From: Puccinia triticina
Lineage: Eukaryota; Basidiomycota; Pucciniomycetes; Pucciniales; Pucciniaceae
Reading direction: 5' to 3'
NCBI RefSeq assembly: GCF_026914185.1
Contig: NC_070561.1
Coordinates: 5,394,001 to 5,458,000, forward strand
Length of the DNA stretch: 64,000 nt
The notes beneath the pieces were generated by a model. That model ran no database searches and was not told the origin of the DNA. It saw only the letters and a list, made by a program, of their open reading frames with translations. Shown here one piece after another: positions 33,857 to 46,529 of the stretch. How positions within the stretch are numbered: the stretch's first letter is position 1; the number at the start of each line of letters is the position of its first letter. The translations under genes were made by a program, and so were the position numbers.

Positions 33857-36800
33857 TTAATAACCAAAGAGTAACAGGATAAAAAACCCAACGGTCAAGA
33901 TGATCAAAAACCCAAAAAAACTCGAAAGTAACCCGAACTTTAAAAAGTCTTTCGAGCTTAAATATCGGGTCCCAAATTCATCTTCTAGATTAACCGCAGT
34001 CCTGTATGAATAAACGTTGGTTTTTGCAAAAAATGAAGAAGAAAAAATGGGTTGGGTCAGTAAATCGTTCTCTGTTGACTGGTGTTTGTGGGAAGAGTAT
34101 TTAGAAGAAACTTAACTGGTTGGGAAACGAAGAGACGGGCAGGCCCATGCCAGTCGAGCAGATAAAAGTGGTCAAGAAGATCAACAGTCTCGAGTGATTG
34201 ACGCTCATTGAATTGCCAATTTCGAATGCGATCGGGATCAATAAGACGCTCGCAACGGTATGGCTGATAAAAGTAGAAATGATCAAGACGAGGAATCCAA
34301 AGATGACGGTTATCGGCCATAGAGTGAGCCCTTTCAATACTCGTTCGATCAGAATGTCCATGTCGTCCAACAATCCAGATGATAAGACCGATTTGCCTAG
34401 AGCAATCCCACTCATTGCCAAAAATACAATCGACCATGGCTGTTTCCCACAATATTAGTTTGAGATTCTCGAAATGATTAGGGGGGAAGGAAACGCCAAA
34501 GAATGTGAACTTACGAAATTGTCGAAGTCCGATTTTCTCAAGAGACCCGACCCAAAAAAGATGATCATGGGAAGCAAGGCGATGACACCCATATCGCCAA
34601 AATAACCGTGGAAGAGGTTTTCGAAACACCAGAGGAGGATCGTAAGGAATGAGACGACTAAGATAAACCATTGCGAAAGTGAGAAGGGGTCTTTGGGATT
34701 GGGGATCGGTTTGATGTAAACGATCGGTTCATTATTCTTAGAGCGAGGTGCGAGATGTCGCAGTTGAGGATCTTCTTCCTCTAGATCGAATGTCCCCTTC
34801 GAGTAACTGAATTCTCGCTCGTATGACCAAGTTAATATGGCCCACGTCGAGATGACTGTCAAAGTGGAGATCGGGATGCCGATCGAAAACCAGACGATCC
34901 AAGACGGCGGTGGGCTCATGTATGACAGTGCAATCAGGTTTTGTGGTGAAGCAATCGGAGAGGCTTGGCCACCGATGTCTGCTGCCAATGCAATACCTAA
35001 GATGAGAGATCTTGTGTATGGTGATCGAGTTGGGATTGTTCTCAATATCGGCTAGTTCCATCACCACCGAAGCAAAGAGATCGAATCAACATCATATCAA
35101 ACCGATGCAACTTTCACGATTGGCGTGTCAAGGAAAGTCTTACCTGAGCGAGAGAATAACTCAGTACTGGTGCTGCAACGTTGCTGATCCACATCGAAGC
35201 AAAACAGGTGACAGCCATATACGCAAACAGGACCGCCCTGGGTTTGGTGCCAGCGAAGCTAAGTAATTTAGCAGCCATAACTTTGTCGATGTTGTGTTTC
35301 GAGAGAACGGCCGCCAAGGTGAATGCGCCGAGCAAGAGAACGATCGTCGGATTGAACATTTGCCCAAACACGAAGACGGCCGCGTGGCTTGAATCCATTC
35401 GTTCATCGTTCTTCGTCTTATCTCTAATCACCCGTAAAACTATCACTAACAGAGGAACAAACATCCCCGTAACAAACAACGGAAGGGCTTCCGACGTCCA
35501 TAAAACGACCACAAACACCAGCATCGCCAGACAGTTTCGTTCGGGCTCCGATTTGAAATTGGAATATTTCATGCTGGCGATGAATCCGAAAGCGGCTACC
35601 AGACACCAAAACACGGAAGGGTTAAGCAAGACCTTCGTCCAAAATTTCAACTTGGCTAGGTTCTTGAGAGCCTGCTGAAAGCTCATTGGTTTCGGCGGAA
35701 TGGTTGTCATGGCTTGAGTAGTGTCAAGATTCCCGGTGTTGGTTCTCGCAAAAGGCTTGTCGATCACCGTCCTAGAGTTTGCCCATCCCTTCCGTTCCAT
35801 TCCAATCATGTCCCGCCAGATCGTATTACGTTCCCAGACCACCTGTTCTCTCAGATGGGCGTTCAGTTGTTTTCTAGCCATATCTTCATCCCCTTGAGTG
35901 ATCAGACGAGCATAGATTGGGAAGAGTGATTCTAAATGGGCTTGGAGCTGAGAGATGGTGGTAGGATTGAAAGCTCGGGATTGATGGAGTAAGCATTCCT
36001 CTAAGAAGTGGGATGAGAGTGAGCTTCCGAAGACTTTGTCGTACTTTTTTAAGATCTTTCGGAACGCAGTAAAGTTCAGATCGATGTAAGTTTTCAAGGA
36101 GTTCAAGTTGACGAACAATTGAGTGATTCGTCTCTTGAAGAATACCCGAGAATCATGAATGAATTCTACATTTGACATCCAAAACTCGGACAGGTTTGGG
36201 GCGATGGCGCTCTGCAATGGTCGCTTCTGAGGACCTTGGGACCCTAGTGATAAGCTTCTCGAGGTTTTCGGTGAGTGAGGAAGCCATTTGGAGATAGCTG
36301 AGCGTTGTTGAGAGGAATCATGTTGAGTGGCTCGAGTGTTCACGTCAAGAGATGTAGAGCCGCGGGCAGCATTCGAAGTAGCCATCGGGGTGGTCGGAGA
36401 GGCAGGCTTCGTGGCTGCTACAGAGGTCGAAGGGTTGACGTCAATTAAATGAGAGTTTACATTCTTCGGCATCCGATGCGGAGTCGGATTCGTGGACGAG
36501 GCACGCGAGCGACTCAACGACTTGGAGCGACGTGAGCGACTAGCTTTGGAAGAGAAGCCGAGGATTGGTAAGATTCCGAAGATCGAGGCCGATTTCAACA
36601 GCTGTTGTCGCTTGGTTGAGGGGGAGATGCGACGGGGGCGAGCAGAGTTATTCGAGGGTCCCTCGTCGCCCCGGCCGTCATCCTCCTCGTCATCGTCCTC
36701 TTCATCGTCCTCGTCCTCGATGGCCTCTTCAGTCGAGCGAGCCGATTGATTGAAGCTGTCTTGGATCAGTTGCATTCCTTGCTTCTCGATCGACTCTATC

Positions 36801-37302
36801 TCGTTGGTCAGACCGTTGAGTTCGTCGATGAGCTCTTGTTGTTTTGACTGATAAAACTGTTCGACTTTTGAAAGTTCTTGAGATAATAATTCCAGGAACA
36901 TCCGGTCAGAAGGGGTGAGAGTGTCGGGATCGGAGTGGTGTTCAATGGTTGAGGTAGTCTGATCAGGTGATTCGTCATGGTTTTCTAGCAAGCCAGTTGA
37001 CTCGTTGTTCTCGTTATCTGGTAGCTCAAGGTTAGATGAAGGTCCAAGTCCGGATGGATGTGAGGATGGTTGGTTTGATCGTCGAAGCCGTTTTTGATGG
37101 GATGATGCTTGATCCTTTTCGATTTTATAGATCGTTGCTTTCAATGAATCATAAGAGACGTAGTATGACTGCCACTCCGGAACGGTAGAAAACAACAACG
37201 AATGTGAAAACTAGCAAGGCGCACAAGCGAAAAGAGTTAGTCGAGGCTTTAGGATTGGGTCGGGCGTTGATATGATTGAAGCTAGATCTTTCGTACCTTC
37301 AT
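33857..37302 (-). CDS. SPX-domain low-affinity phosphate transporter (Pho87/Pho90/Pho91 type)
   Basis: Five exons on the minus strand: 37302-37297 (only ATG AAG), 37210-35144, 35051-34515, 34439-34117 and 34001-33857; introns of 86, 92, 75 and 115 nt; phases agree; about 1025 aa. Splicing exon 1 to 2 gives the canonical SPX start MKFSHSLLFSTVPEWQSYY. SPX blocks follow (LLSQELSKVEQFYQSKQQEL; then FVNLNSLKTYIDLNFTAFRK and ILKKYDK), with an acidic, disordered linker between them. The C-terminal half is a polytopic Na/sulfate-symporter-like domain (ALPLFVTGMFVPLLVIVL, ADIGGQASPIASPQNLIAL, GMGLPVSSFPN) ending in a hydrophobic helix and GY. SPX domains bind inositol pyrophosphates and tune phosphate uptake. 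Yeast has plasma-membrane (Pho87/90) and vacuolar (Pho91) versions; I cannot tell which this is. Confidence 0.92.
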
Positions 37303-39385
37303 GATGGTTTCGTAACTTTAGTGCTTTGGTCTTGTATGACCTACCATGTACTGATAAACGTCAATAGGAAATAGTAAGTCCTCTATATTATAGCCTCTGC
37401 GAGAAAACAAGAGGAAGTGGTCAGGCATACCTGATTGGAAAATATGTAAACCAGTTCAACTCGGCATAATGCTGATTTCGATTGGTCGTCACAAATAGGC
37501 GAGAGGGTTGAGGGCCGAAGCTGTCGTTGTGGCTGAGTCGAGCCACGCCGACCGCACTGCACCCGAACTCAAGTCCCCGTGCCCCAGCACCCAAACCAGC
37601 TGAAACACCTGCAGAGCCTTGCAGAGATCACACCATTTATTTATGTATTTTTTCAAACAACAACGGGCAAGGAGGCAGCCTAACTTATTTATGTCACTTC
37701 TGTTTTCTTCAAGGTGCTGAGCCAGGTGCTATTTTCCGTTGAGTACATACAAAAAGAAGCAGAAGAAAATATATCCCCTTTCAGGCGCCCCCCCCCCCCC
37801 CCCGCGTGAGGTAAGTCTCTCCTTGGGACCTTCGGAAACGCTTTGCAACTCCTTCAATAGACCGGATTGAGCTGGCCAATGGGGGATGCTTGTACACTTC
37901 CTGGGGTCGTTAGACCCTTTCATTTTACCCTTGAGCAACGTTGCCTTGCGGCGAGCTTCGGACCCTTAATCGATGGAGCTCCACCCTCGACGACAAAACG
38001 ACGCCCTAATTTGTAGTGTCACTTCCCGTCGTTAGATCCAGGTCAGTCAATCATTATATATTGTAATGGAATCTGTTCTCATCTATTGCCCTAGGAACTA
38101 TTTCCTACCCGATTAAATAAATTGTCCGCGCTACGCTTTGAATATCGACACCGGGTTAGACAGTCAGAAAGGCTGAGTTCATCAATCGGTGAACAATCGC
38201 AGATGCTGTTGGAAGGCAACAGAGGCAACGCGCGGAGCGCTTTGTAAGGCACTTCGGCACTGGACCACCTGGCAGCTGTTTAATCCCTACATCACAAATT
38301 GTCATCTTGAAGTTTTACACAGCTCGCTCACAATGACCAACGAAACCATTGCAACTCTGATAATGTCAGAACACCCTGCCACTGAGCCTCTTAGCAATAC
38401 AATCTGATTTCATATTACTAATCCTATCTTGCAATGTTACTGTGCTTGTAGGAAAACCAATTATGTGCCGACGGCACAAGCAAAGGAGGCGGTGAGCTTC
38501 AATCAGGTTACCTGTCTGCAATTGATTCACATCTTATCTGCCACAGTTGAAGGATGTGGGCTATGCAGCCGCGTCGTCAGCCGATTAGGATAATTCTGTG
38601 TAAACGTAACGGCGGGAAAAACTCATCGCCCATCGCTGTCAGGTGCTATTCAACAATACGAAGACCAGTTTAGACAGTTGAAAGTCACCTGGTAGCAATT
38701 GACCGGTGATTTTTAGTGGTGCAACCGGTGCCATCATACTTATTATAACCTGGGAGACATCTATCATTATAAAAAGGTAAGCGTTCATCAGTTTTGAGAA
38801 CGTAAGCGGGTTGAGAATTCCATCTCAACCGTGTTCTCTCGATCCACTAGTTTACAAACCCTTTTATTTTACCCGTTCGCCAATTTTATTTCTATTTGAC
38901 ATAGTGCCGGGTGCTAGAAAAATCTTATTCGATAATCGAAATAGTGGCGCGCACCAGAGATATCTTGATTTAATTCTTTTTATTTTTCTCCGACATCACT
39001 TCACTATTACTCGCCGGGTGCGAGTCGTTTGCAGCCCGTGCCTCAGATTGACTGTCAGCAGGCCACACTAATTCATATTTATAAATCGTGCAATATTTTG
39101 TGCTGTGCTTGTGGCCCAGGGCTGATTGTAAGCTTCCATTGACCTCTAAACCAATCTTGAACAGACGTAATCCATTTCCTCTGAACTACTTCACCGAGCT
39201 GACAGGATCATCGATTCTCTCCTCTCCTTTCAGTTTTCGTTGTGGATTGAGCTCGCGTCAAGTCTTTAGGTAGATTTTAATGTGAGCCGCATTTCAAGTG
39301 GTCACGAAAATCCAATGATTGTGTTGACCATTCTTATTGGATTTGTGATTTATTTTAAACTTTCACCCTTAAACTATCGAAGATT
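37303..39385. other. Intergenic region between divergent genes
   Basis: Upstream regions of the SPX transporter (left) and the secreted-protein gene (right). A run of 16 C lies at 37788-37803. No gene or repeat boundary recognised. Confidence 0.45.
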
Positions 39386-40316
39386 ATGTCTCCAGGACGA
39401 CTGCACAATATCTCCTACCCAAGGAAAATATGGTTCTATGCTGTCACTTTATTGATATGCTTAAGCATCGGGCCAGCTTTCTGTGAAGGGAATCCGACAC
39501 ACTCCCAAGAGACAGTCAAGAGGGAATTTCTAGAGAATACAATTCAAATCTCTACTCTTGCGCACCGGTCGATCACACTTGCAGGTCCAATCATGCGTAG
39601 ATCGCCGGCCCCCCAGAACAATGGGAAGCCACCGAAGTTTTCGACAGCTGCTCTCCTGGGAGCCCCTAGGACGAAGTTTATCCAAAATAACATCATAGGA
39701 GTCAACCCTAATACCACCCCGCAGAAGCCACCTCGGCAGCAGTTTTGGGCCGCTAAATTCCAGGAAGTCAGTAGGCCGAAGACAGTTATCAACAACAACA
39801 ACAACGTATTCGTCCCCCCGAAGGCCGAAGGGGCGGAATTCTCGTAACAATCGCCCGGTCACGCTAACAGCAGCTCAACTGGCTCAAGAACAACCAATTG
39901 TGGAGTTTCGGAACAATCGCCCGGCCACGCTAGCATCAGCTTCACTTGCTCAAACACAACCAATCGTGGTCCCAACCCAGCCTGCTGAAGAAGCTGCCGT
40001 ATTCGTGGGGGATCCCAATGGTAATCCAGGTGGTAATGGAGACAATGGTACTACAGGCACTGGCTCTGGTTTGGCATGCAGAGATCCGAACAAAATATTA
40101 ACCTCAGCAGTAACTTGCGTCTCTTGCCGCAGCGATCAAAATAGAGCTAGTAAAACTTCGTGTCAGTGCGCTCGAGGTGCGACACCAAACGCTAACAATC
40201 AGTGTATATGTCCTCAAAATCAAATCGTAATTGGAGCCGTGGGTAATAGACGATGTGGGTGCGCGAAAAAAGCAGTAGTCAACCCTGTTACCCAAAGATG
40301 TCCTCAAAGAAATTAA
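39386..40316 (+). pseudogene. Secreted Cys-rich protein with Kex2-type site, frame interrupted
   Basis: The ATG at 39386 opens 153 codons: signal-peptide-like KIWFYAVTLLICLSIGPAFC, dibasic site ETVKR, then IMRRSPAP and an Asn/Pro-rich segment. This frame stops at 39845, but the +1 frame continues to 40316, with two 22-residue direct repeats (NNRPVTLTAAQLAQEQPIV and NNRPATLASASLAQTQPIV) and a C-terminus of 11 cysteines (CRDPNKI, CVSC, CQC, CIC, CGC). The shift must lie between about 39770 and 39845; the C6 run at 39814-39819 is a likely slip site. It is a paralog of the intact gene at 46029, sharing the NPxH...VKRE...EN and RRxP layout. A secreted effector or wall protein is inference. The frame break could be real or an assembly error. 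Confidence 0.6.
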
Positions 40317-41174
40317 TCATTTATGGAGTTGATAGTTTGAAGGAACTCGATTGGACATTTCGTCTGAACCACTAATAGTCATGCTAGTAGTATTAACAAA
40401 TATATATGATTATTGGAACCAAAGAGCTAAACTCTCTGGATGCAACTAAACTATGTAGTGACACATTTATGTTTGATTTTATTGCTCAATATTTTGACAT
40501 TAATGAAAGAAGATAAATCGCAGAATTGATTAGCAGTCAAACACAAAACCATTGCTCTAGGAGAGCTTTGGAATTGGATGAACTTGTGATAAGGAAACTG
40601 GTGGTTGGAATTTTAGCTTTCTTGAAAGTTCACTCCAGTTGGTTCCCTAGAACTGTGGTATTTTGTGAGATTAAAACAAGTGTTGCGGATATAAATCATC
40701 CATTCTGCCATCATCAGATGCACACAATTTCCAGTGCAGAAAGCCTCAGTCTGAATCTCAATGAGTTCACAGTAATACAATCAAAAGTTGTGTACGTATA
40801 TATTCTTGTAATGACTCAACTCAAAGATTCCTTCAGCAGCAGTTTTTTCAACAGGGCAGGAGGGGCAGTGGCTCTAGAGGCCAATGGTTGTTTGTAGATC
40901 CAACAGGATTGTTTTGAATGAAATGCTGGCGGGTAAAGATGATGGTGGTCAGGAACAGCAATGGGCAGATGCCAGATATGTTATTCAAAATTATGTGACA
41001 TTTTCCTCTAAATTTGAATTTCACACTCAAATTTTTGATTGATCAGCAACATTATAACATCAGGGATCTAAATATACTGTGTCTTTCATCTGTGCAAAAA
41101 ATATCTGATATTGATTGGGTAAACAGTTTTTGATTGTTGATTGTGTAGCAAATTTACAGCTCTCTGTAACAAGT
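40317..41174. other. Intergenic, no gene recognised
   Basis: Short unsupported frames only; AT-rich 3' flank of the secreted-protein gene. Confidence 0.35.
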
Positions 41175-42216
41175 TACAGCCATGGCAAAAAAGCTTGCCG
41201 TTGGATAGGCCCAACTTTTGGGCTGCTGATTTCAGCCTCAAAGCCTGTATGGCTCCTGTGTGTTACGACTCAAGCCCTCGTCTCCTCCTAAGCCCCTCAC
41301 CTCTGACTTCCTCCCATGTTCCATGGATGTCACGCGTCCATCAGCTCCATCTCAAACTCTCTTCCTCTAGTCTTAAACTCTCCTTGCTCACCCTTGTCAA
41401 AGCTCATCTCCGCATTCGGCTCCTCTATTCATCCGCATTCGGCTCCTTCGCTCATCCACACCTCCAACTCCTCAAAACGCTTCTCATTTCAATCATCGCT
41501 TTCTCATCGGCAAAACTCGAAATCTTCGGCACATATAAACCTGTCCCTCAGCCATCTTCGACTCTTTCCTCAGGGAACTCTTCTGACTCATTTCGCGATA
41601 ATCTCAATCTCTTCTGATAAACTCCTGATTATCTGTTCCTCCTGAAGACCATCTTTCTCGTCTTCAAAACCCAAACACTCAAAGCTGAACAACTCCGATT
41701 TCTTCAAAACCTCTCGGTCGTATGTCCTGGCATTTTCTCTCTTTCTTCTTTTTTGCTCGTGCCCGAATTGACATTTGTTTCTTTAGTCTGCTCTTCTTTT
41801 TCTTCCTCTTTTGTCATCCTCTTTGTCGTGCTTTTCCTTTGTTGTGCTTGCCTTCAGGTATTTCTTTTTCTTTTGTTCATTTTGTTTTTGTTTCTTTTTG
41901 ATTAATAAAAAAACCTTCAGTTTGATTCTTAACACTGTGTGTCAGGAATGAAATCAGAAGAAAATCTCCAGTTTATTTGTTTTTAACTTTGGGGCCTTGC
42001 AGGTTGCACCATTTGAATTCTGGAGTGATTCAATGTCAATCTGGCCCTACCCTGCACATCCCCCTCTGGCCCGGCCGGCCCAGCACCCTCCTTGAGCTGT
42101 CCCAGCCGCCCAAAGGGGTTTGACTTCATGTACAGTGAAGCTTTACAGGCCTGTGTCTGAAATGCAGAAATCATTTTCAGCTACACAAGCCTGCAAGCTT
42201 TTTTGCCATGGCTGTA
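41175..42216. mobile_element. Inverted-repeat element split by a solo LTR
   Basis: The left end TACAGCCATGGCAAAAAAGC (24-bp match, 41175-41198) and right end (42193-42216) are perfect inverted repeats. Removing the solo LTR and one TSD leaves about 363 bp. The inner arms still show weak pairing (GATTTCAGCC / TCATTTTCAGC). No clear TSD. Confidence 0.55.
41261..41934 (+). mobile_element. Solo LTR, 674 bp, with 5-bp TSD
   Basis: Begins TGTTACGACTCAAGCC and ends GATTCTTAACA, flanked by the exact 5-bp repeat CTGTG (41256-41260 and 41935-41939). The 3' part is T-rich with ATTAATAAAAAAACC, usable as a poly(A) signal. Strand follows the TG...CA and poly(A) orientation. There is no internal domain, so it is a recombined solo LTR, type not determined. 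Confidence 0.8.
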
Positions 42217-42306
42217 CCCAAGTCACAAATCATTTTTTACTCAACAAAAATGGGATTTTCTTTTTCACAGCATAAGAGACACAGTACATACAAACAAGGG
42301 TGGGCC

Positions 42307-42537
42307 AGCTACGCTAACTGTAGCTGTAGCATAATGTAATGTTAGCTTTTTTAGCTACACTATGCAGAATTTACTGTTAGAGGCCGGAATTATCCCGCTA
42401 AAGCTACTGAAAAAGAAGAAAAGGGTGAAAAAACGCCAGCGTAGCGTTAGCAGTTTTTATTCAACAGTGATTCACGCTACAATTTTTTGGGGTAATTTTA
42501 GTGTATAATAAAGCTACGCTAAATGTTAGCGTAGCTT
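42307..42537. repeat. GCTACGCTAA palindromic repeat cluster
   Basis: AGCTACGCTAA motifs occur in both orientations across 230 bp. The right end is a perfect 12-bp-arm hairpin AAGCTACGCTAA-ATG-TTAGCGTAGCTT (42511-42537); other copies include CCAGCGTAGCGTTAGC (about 42436). Looks like a foldback element with diverged ends. Confidence 0.7.
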
Positions 42538-44985
42538 TTTTCTTTTTGAACGCCTCCTGGGCATAAAAATGGGCAGAAACCACCCAGTTTTGTCCCCACG
42601 CAAGTAGAAAATTGAACATCAGCAGAAATAACTTGACAGTTTTTTTTGTGTAGTCACACAATACAAATAAAAAATTTGCATTTTGTTTCTGCCTGGTTTT
42701 CCCGGCTCTAGAATAGTGGGGAATTTATTCTGTGACACTACCAGGGGGCAAAAACAACTTGAACAAGAAAACAAATGAGGATCAATAAAGATAAAGCATT
42801 TGATAATAATGAATGGTAATTTGAGCTGATGATGAATCAATGAAATATAAAGACAGGCAGATGATATGACGACAAAAGTTAACTTGAGACAGAAACTGAA
42901 AACAATTTGATCATAAGTACTAGAAACAGATGTGTGACAATTGTTTTAATCCAGGTACCTGTAGATCTCCCCCTGATTGTGCTTCCTGGATTTTCAATGT
43001 GATGTGCGGCTGATTTGTTGGTTGTGTTCCTCCGGGTTGAGTGGTATTTTTCTGAATGTGAGAAGTTTGGTCTGTCTGGCAAGTGAGTTCTTGGAGCTCA
43101 TGTATTGAGTAAAGATTTTTCTCAAATGTCATGGAACTCTGTTGCATGTATGTGTTACATGTGACATTTCCAACCAATAGTGTGTCAATTTCCGGTCTGC
43201 AACAGCCATTGAGAGAGGTGGGTCCTCTCAACAAACCGTCATGTAGCAGGGGGAATTGGGGTTAAACCTTTCACAACCTGGAGGTGCTACTTTGGGAACT
43301 TTGTGGTGTGAAAGAGTCCTTGTGTGGGGAGCTAAAAAGTGTGCCACAGTCATCTGAGCTTGGGATTTAGTCAATAGTCCCGTGCAGTGGAGATTCTCTA
43401 AGCCCCCTCCTTTGAGGTATCACAAAGCTGTCACATAGTCATCTAGATTACATAATCCACCTGGTACTCACAGCATTCACATTTGTTTGCTATATTCTTG
43501 GTTCAAGTAAGCCCGGGTTTGTGGAGGACCCAGGAAACCCCCCACAAATGACTGTGACCAAAATGTATGGATTTTTGGGCAAAAACCAAAAATGGTACAC
43601 ACAAAATGTGTATGAATGACCTTTTTTTTGGTCAAACGTACACACCACAAAGGTATGAAAAAAGCCTGGGGATGGGAGGGTGGTAACTTAAAATGTATGC
43701 GAGTCAACAGGGAAAAGGTCCTAGTGCTCCTCTTTGCACCCCCCTGTAAAGGAAATATGGCCAAGGGCCTGGGACTGAAGAAGGGTGAGCTGAAGAAGAT
43801 CAGGAGCACAGAATGCTCAGGGAATCAGAGCAGCAGATCAGAAGTCTCCAGAGGAGCAGGTCTGACTACTATGGGCTTGGAACTAAGTGAGGTCTGTATT
43901 TCATGTGGGGACGGATGAAATACATAGAGGAAAAGGGGCCTAAAGAGGGGCCTGGGTGGCTGAAGGACCCTGATGGAAAGAAAAGGAAAAAAAGAGAAAT
44001 AAGCCCTCTTCTGGGCATGGGGCATAATTCTAACACCCTGCAACCCCCCCCCCCCCCCCCCCCTTGGCACACTGACCGGCACACACCGGTCATTGAGTGG
44101 GGTTCAGCCCAGTGCAGTATATCAAGTTTACCCGCTCCAGCAGCATAGCTTACAGCCAGTGTAGCTAGAGGTGCCACACTCTTGGTATCACTGCCGCTGA
44201 TAGAATAGAATGGAAAAACTGGCCCAGAGCCAGGTTGGTTTGTACTGTGTCTCTGGGCTGAAATCTTCAATTTATCTGTCCTTGACACTATCCAAATGAC
44301 CCATAGTGGGAATGTGCTTGCCCCATCAGAGAAATGAGGTCAATAAACCTTAATTAACCTCCCAAACTTGTCAAGCAGCCTCTCAAGCCCATCCAATTGG
44401 CCTCCCAGGCCCGTTCATTGACCTTCCCAGGGCTCAAGCCCGTCCAAATGACCTTGAAAGCCCGCCCTTCAATTCATGTACTGCCAAAAAACCCAGGTGT
44501 TTGGGCAGGGTGTGGGCCTCATCCCAACCACCTGCACCCTGGGTTTTTGGGTGCCAGCCTTAGTTTGAATTTTCATTTTTTTTTGAGATCTTTGACCAGT
44601 GCCAAGGGCAGCATATGGTTAAATGTATGTAATATACAACATTGCTTCTTTTTCACTGTCAAGGATGAACAGCCTGTCAGTGTTCAACAACAAACCTCAT
44701 CATTTGCTTTATTTTCAAAGATATGGCTTTCTCACTCCTTCCTGCATCAAGCAGAGCTCCAGCTTTCAAGTGTGAGGAAAGTGATATTTTTCTCAATAAT
44801 GTCTAACATAAAAAAACAGCAGGAAGGCAAGACACCTGTCTCCTGGGAAGTGTTTACCTCATCCAAGGGGCTACTCAGATAGAAAAAACGAAGTGGAAAT
44901 TGTCAAGAATAAAGTGAAAATCTGGAATCTCTCACCCCAGAACTGCCGCTTTTTGCAAGAAGGCTGAGGCGCCCCCGGCGCCCCG
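42538..44985. other. Repeat-like spacer, no gene recognised
   Basis: A run of C lies at 44043-44061. At 44488-44553 an imperfect foldback pairs CCAAAAAACCCAGGTG with CACCCTGGGTTTTTGGG. Open frames on both strands lack motifs. Confidence 0.4.
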
Positions 44986-45656
44986 GTCCTCCGGGGCCCG
45001 GCCCCAGAAAGGGGACTTGGTCAAGTTCGCCGAAGTTCATCCTGTTCACACTGGACACCACGAGAATCGTCCTGCTGTGGGATTGTGGACCAACTCACCG
45101 GCTCAGCTTCTCAACGGCGGCCAATCTCGAGCAAGTGTTCGCCTGCCCAAATGAATGAATTAATTGTATGTATAATAAGCAGCACATAAGCCGTTGCACG
45201 GCGGAACCGTCGAGGGTTCGGTACTGCCACCCATCAATCAACTTGCCAGCTGTTCATTTCTGTTGCGATCTTCACTTGTCCTCAAGTGGGGAATTAACTT
45301 GCCACGCACGAAGTGGCACCATATATAAATTGTGCTCCCTGGACAACCTCGCCTGAGTTGCTTTAATATGTAACTGATCCAGCACCACCTAGCATGTTAC
45401 AAATCTTCCGAAGGCCCACAAATTTAAGGAACTCAACGGTGGCTATGAGTATCAATCTGTGAGTCATTTCGTCGCCACAAATCATTACTGCTTCTCGTCA
45501 TCATTCCCTTTCGTACGAGTCGGAGGACGAAGCTATGTTCAAGTCGCATCGCCTGACAACGTAAACTGGATCCGGGCTATAAAGATGGACGCTGCTAGCT
45601 ATGTGGATCTCCAGTACCCACCTTCAACAACGCTGTTGAGCTCTGTTGACTGACTG
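44986..45656 (+). pseudogene. Possible gene fragment(s), function unknown
   Basis: Two protein-like blocks on the plus strand: GDLVKFAEVHPVHTGHHENR continuing to a stop near 45152, and, from about 45395, HKFKELNGGYEYQS followed by a possible GTGAGT donor at 45460 and VGGRSYVQVASPDNVNWIRA continuing to a TGA near 45653. The codon pattern looks coding, but I recognise no domain and no start codon. They may be the remains of one gene. Confidence 0.3.
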
Positions 45657-46028
45657 CATCACTCATAGTTTTACTTTTCTATCGGACAATTTATTCCAGC
45701 TTATTCTATCGATTCGATATAGTGTTGAACACTCAAATTATAAGACTTCTTCTCATCATCCCGTACATAGATAAGCACTCACCTGGTGTGGTCTCATCTG
45801 TTCTAAACTTTCTCAGCGCCTCTAATCCTCCCCAATTATCCTTATTACTTTCCCAACGCCGGGAAAGTCTGTTCGGAAAACGAACTCAAGATTAGCTAGG
45901 TTCGTTGTTTAGAGGTTTTCATGATATAAATTATGCTTAAAAGCAGTCGGAAATTCTAAAACTGACATGAACAACTGTGACACTTAGATTTTTGATACAA
46001 AGACTTCAAGTTTAACCTCTCGTTAACA

Positions 46029-46529
46029 ATGGTTCAAATCCGACTCGGTGGTATCCCTTTCTCAGGGAATCTTTGGCTCTTAGCTGCCATCGTTTTAACG
46101 ATATCACTGAGCATGAAGCCAGCCCTCTGTGATGACAATCCGGCCCACTACGAACTAGCCGTCAAGCGGGAACTCGGAGAAAACACAGCGCCCCAATCAA
46201 CAGTCGCCGGTTCTATCGTTCGTAGAGCACCGAAACGCACCGTACTTGTCCCTGTCACTGTGGCAGAAAGGCAGAGGGGGAGGGGGGGAAGACCGGCACA
46301 AAAAAGGCCGCAAAGCTTTGCAGCTACAGAAACGCGCGGGGGTGATAGGGGTGGGGAGACTGCGGGCTTTGTCGAAGTTAATCCCGGTGGTGGTGGTGCT
46401 GTCGTTGGTGGTGGTACCCCTACAGCGCGGACGTGTAACTCGCCTAGAAATGGAATCTTGAATAATCAAAACAAATGCGTCTGTCGATCTACCGACAGAA
46501 ACAGAAATAACACATGTGTTCGAAAGTAA
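46029..46529 (+). CDS. Secreted protein with Kex2-type site, paralog of 39386
   Basis: Intact single-exon frame of 166 codons from the ATG at 46029. N-terminal signal-like segment LWLLAAIVLTISLSMKPALC, then DDNPAHYELAVKRELGEN with a KR Kex2-type site and SIVRRAPKR as a second. The middle is basic and Gly-rich (RGRGGRPAQKR, NPGGGGAVVGGG). The C-terminus holds four cysteines (RTCNSPRNG, NKCVCRS, NTCVRK). Against the 39386 gene it shares the signal region, the NPxHxxxxVKRE and EN strings, RRxP and the Cys tail, but lacks the direct repeats and most cysteines. Secretion and processing are predicted from sequence; an effector role is speculative. Confidence 0.72.
   Translation: MVQIRLGGIPFSGNLWLLAAIVLTISLSMKPALCDDNPAHYELAVKRELGENTAPQSTVAGSIVRRAPKRTVLVPVTVAERQRGRGGRPAQKRPQSFAATETRGGDRGGETAGFVEVNPGGGGAVVGGGTPTARTCNSPRNGILNNQNKCVCRSTDRNRNNTCVRK

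Noticed and set aside
41141..41645. Plus-strand protein genes of about 110-160 codons
   Set aside because: They lie in the solo LTR and its target; Ser/Leu/Pro-rich frames reflect pyrimidine-rich LTR sequence.
43869..44288. Minus-strand 139-codon frame containing a Gly run
   Set aside because: Built across a poly-C tract; no support.
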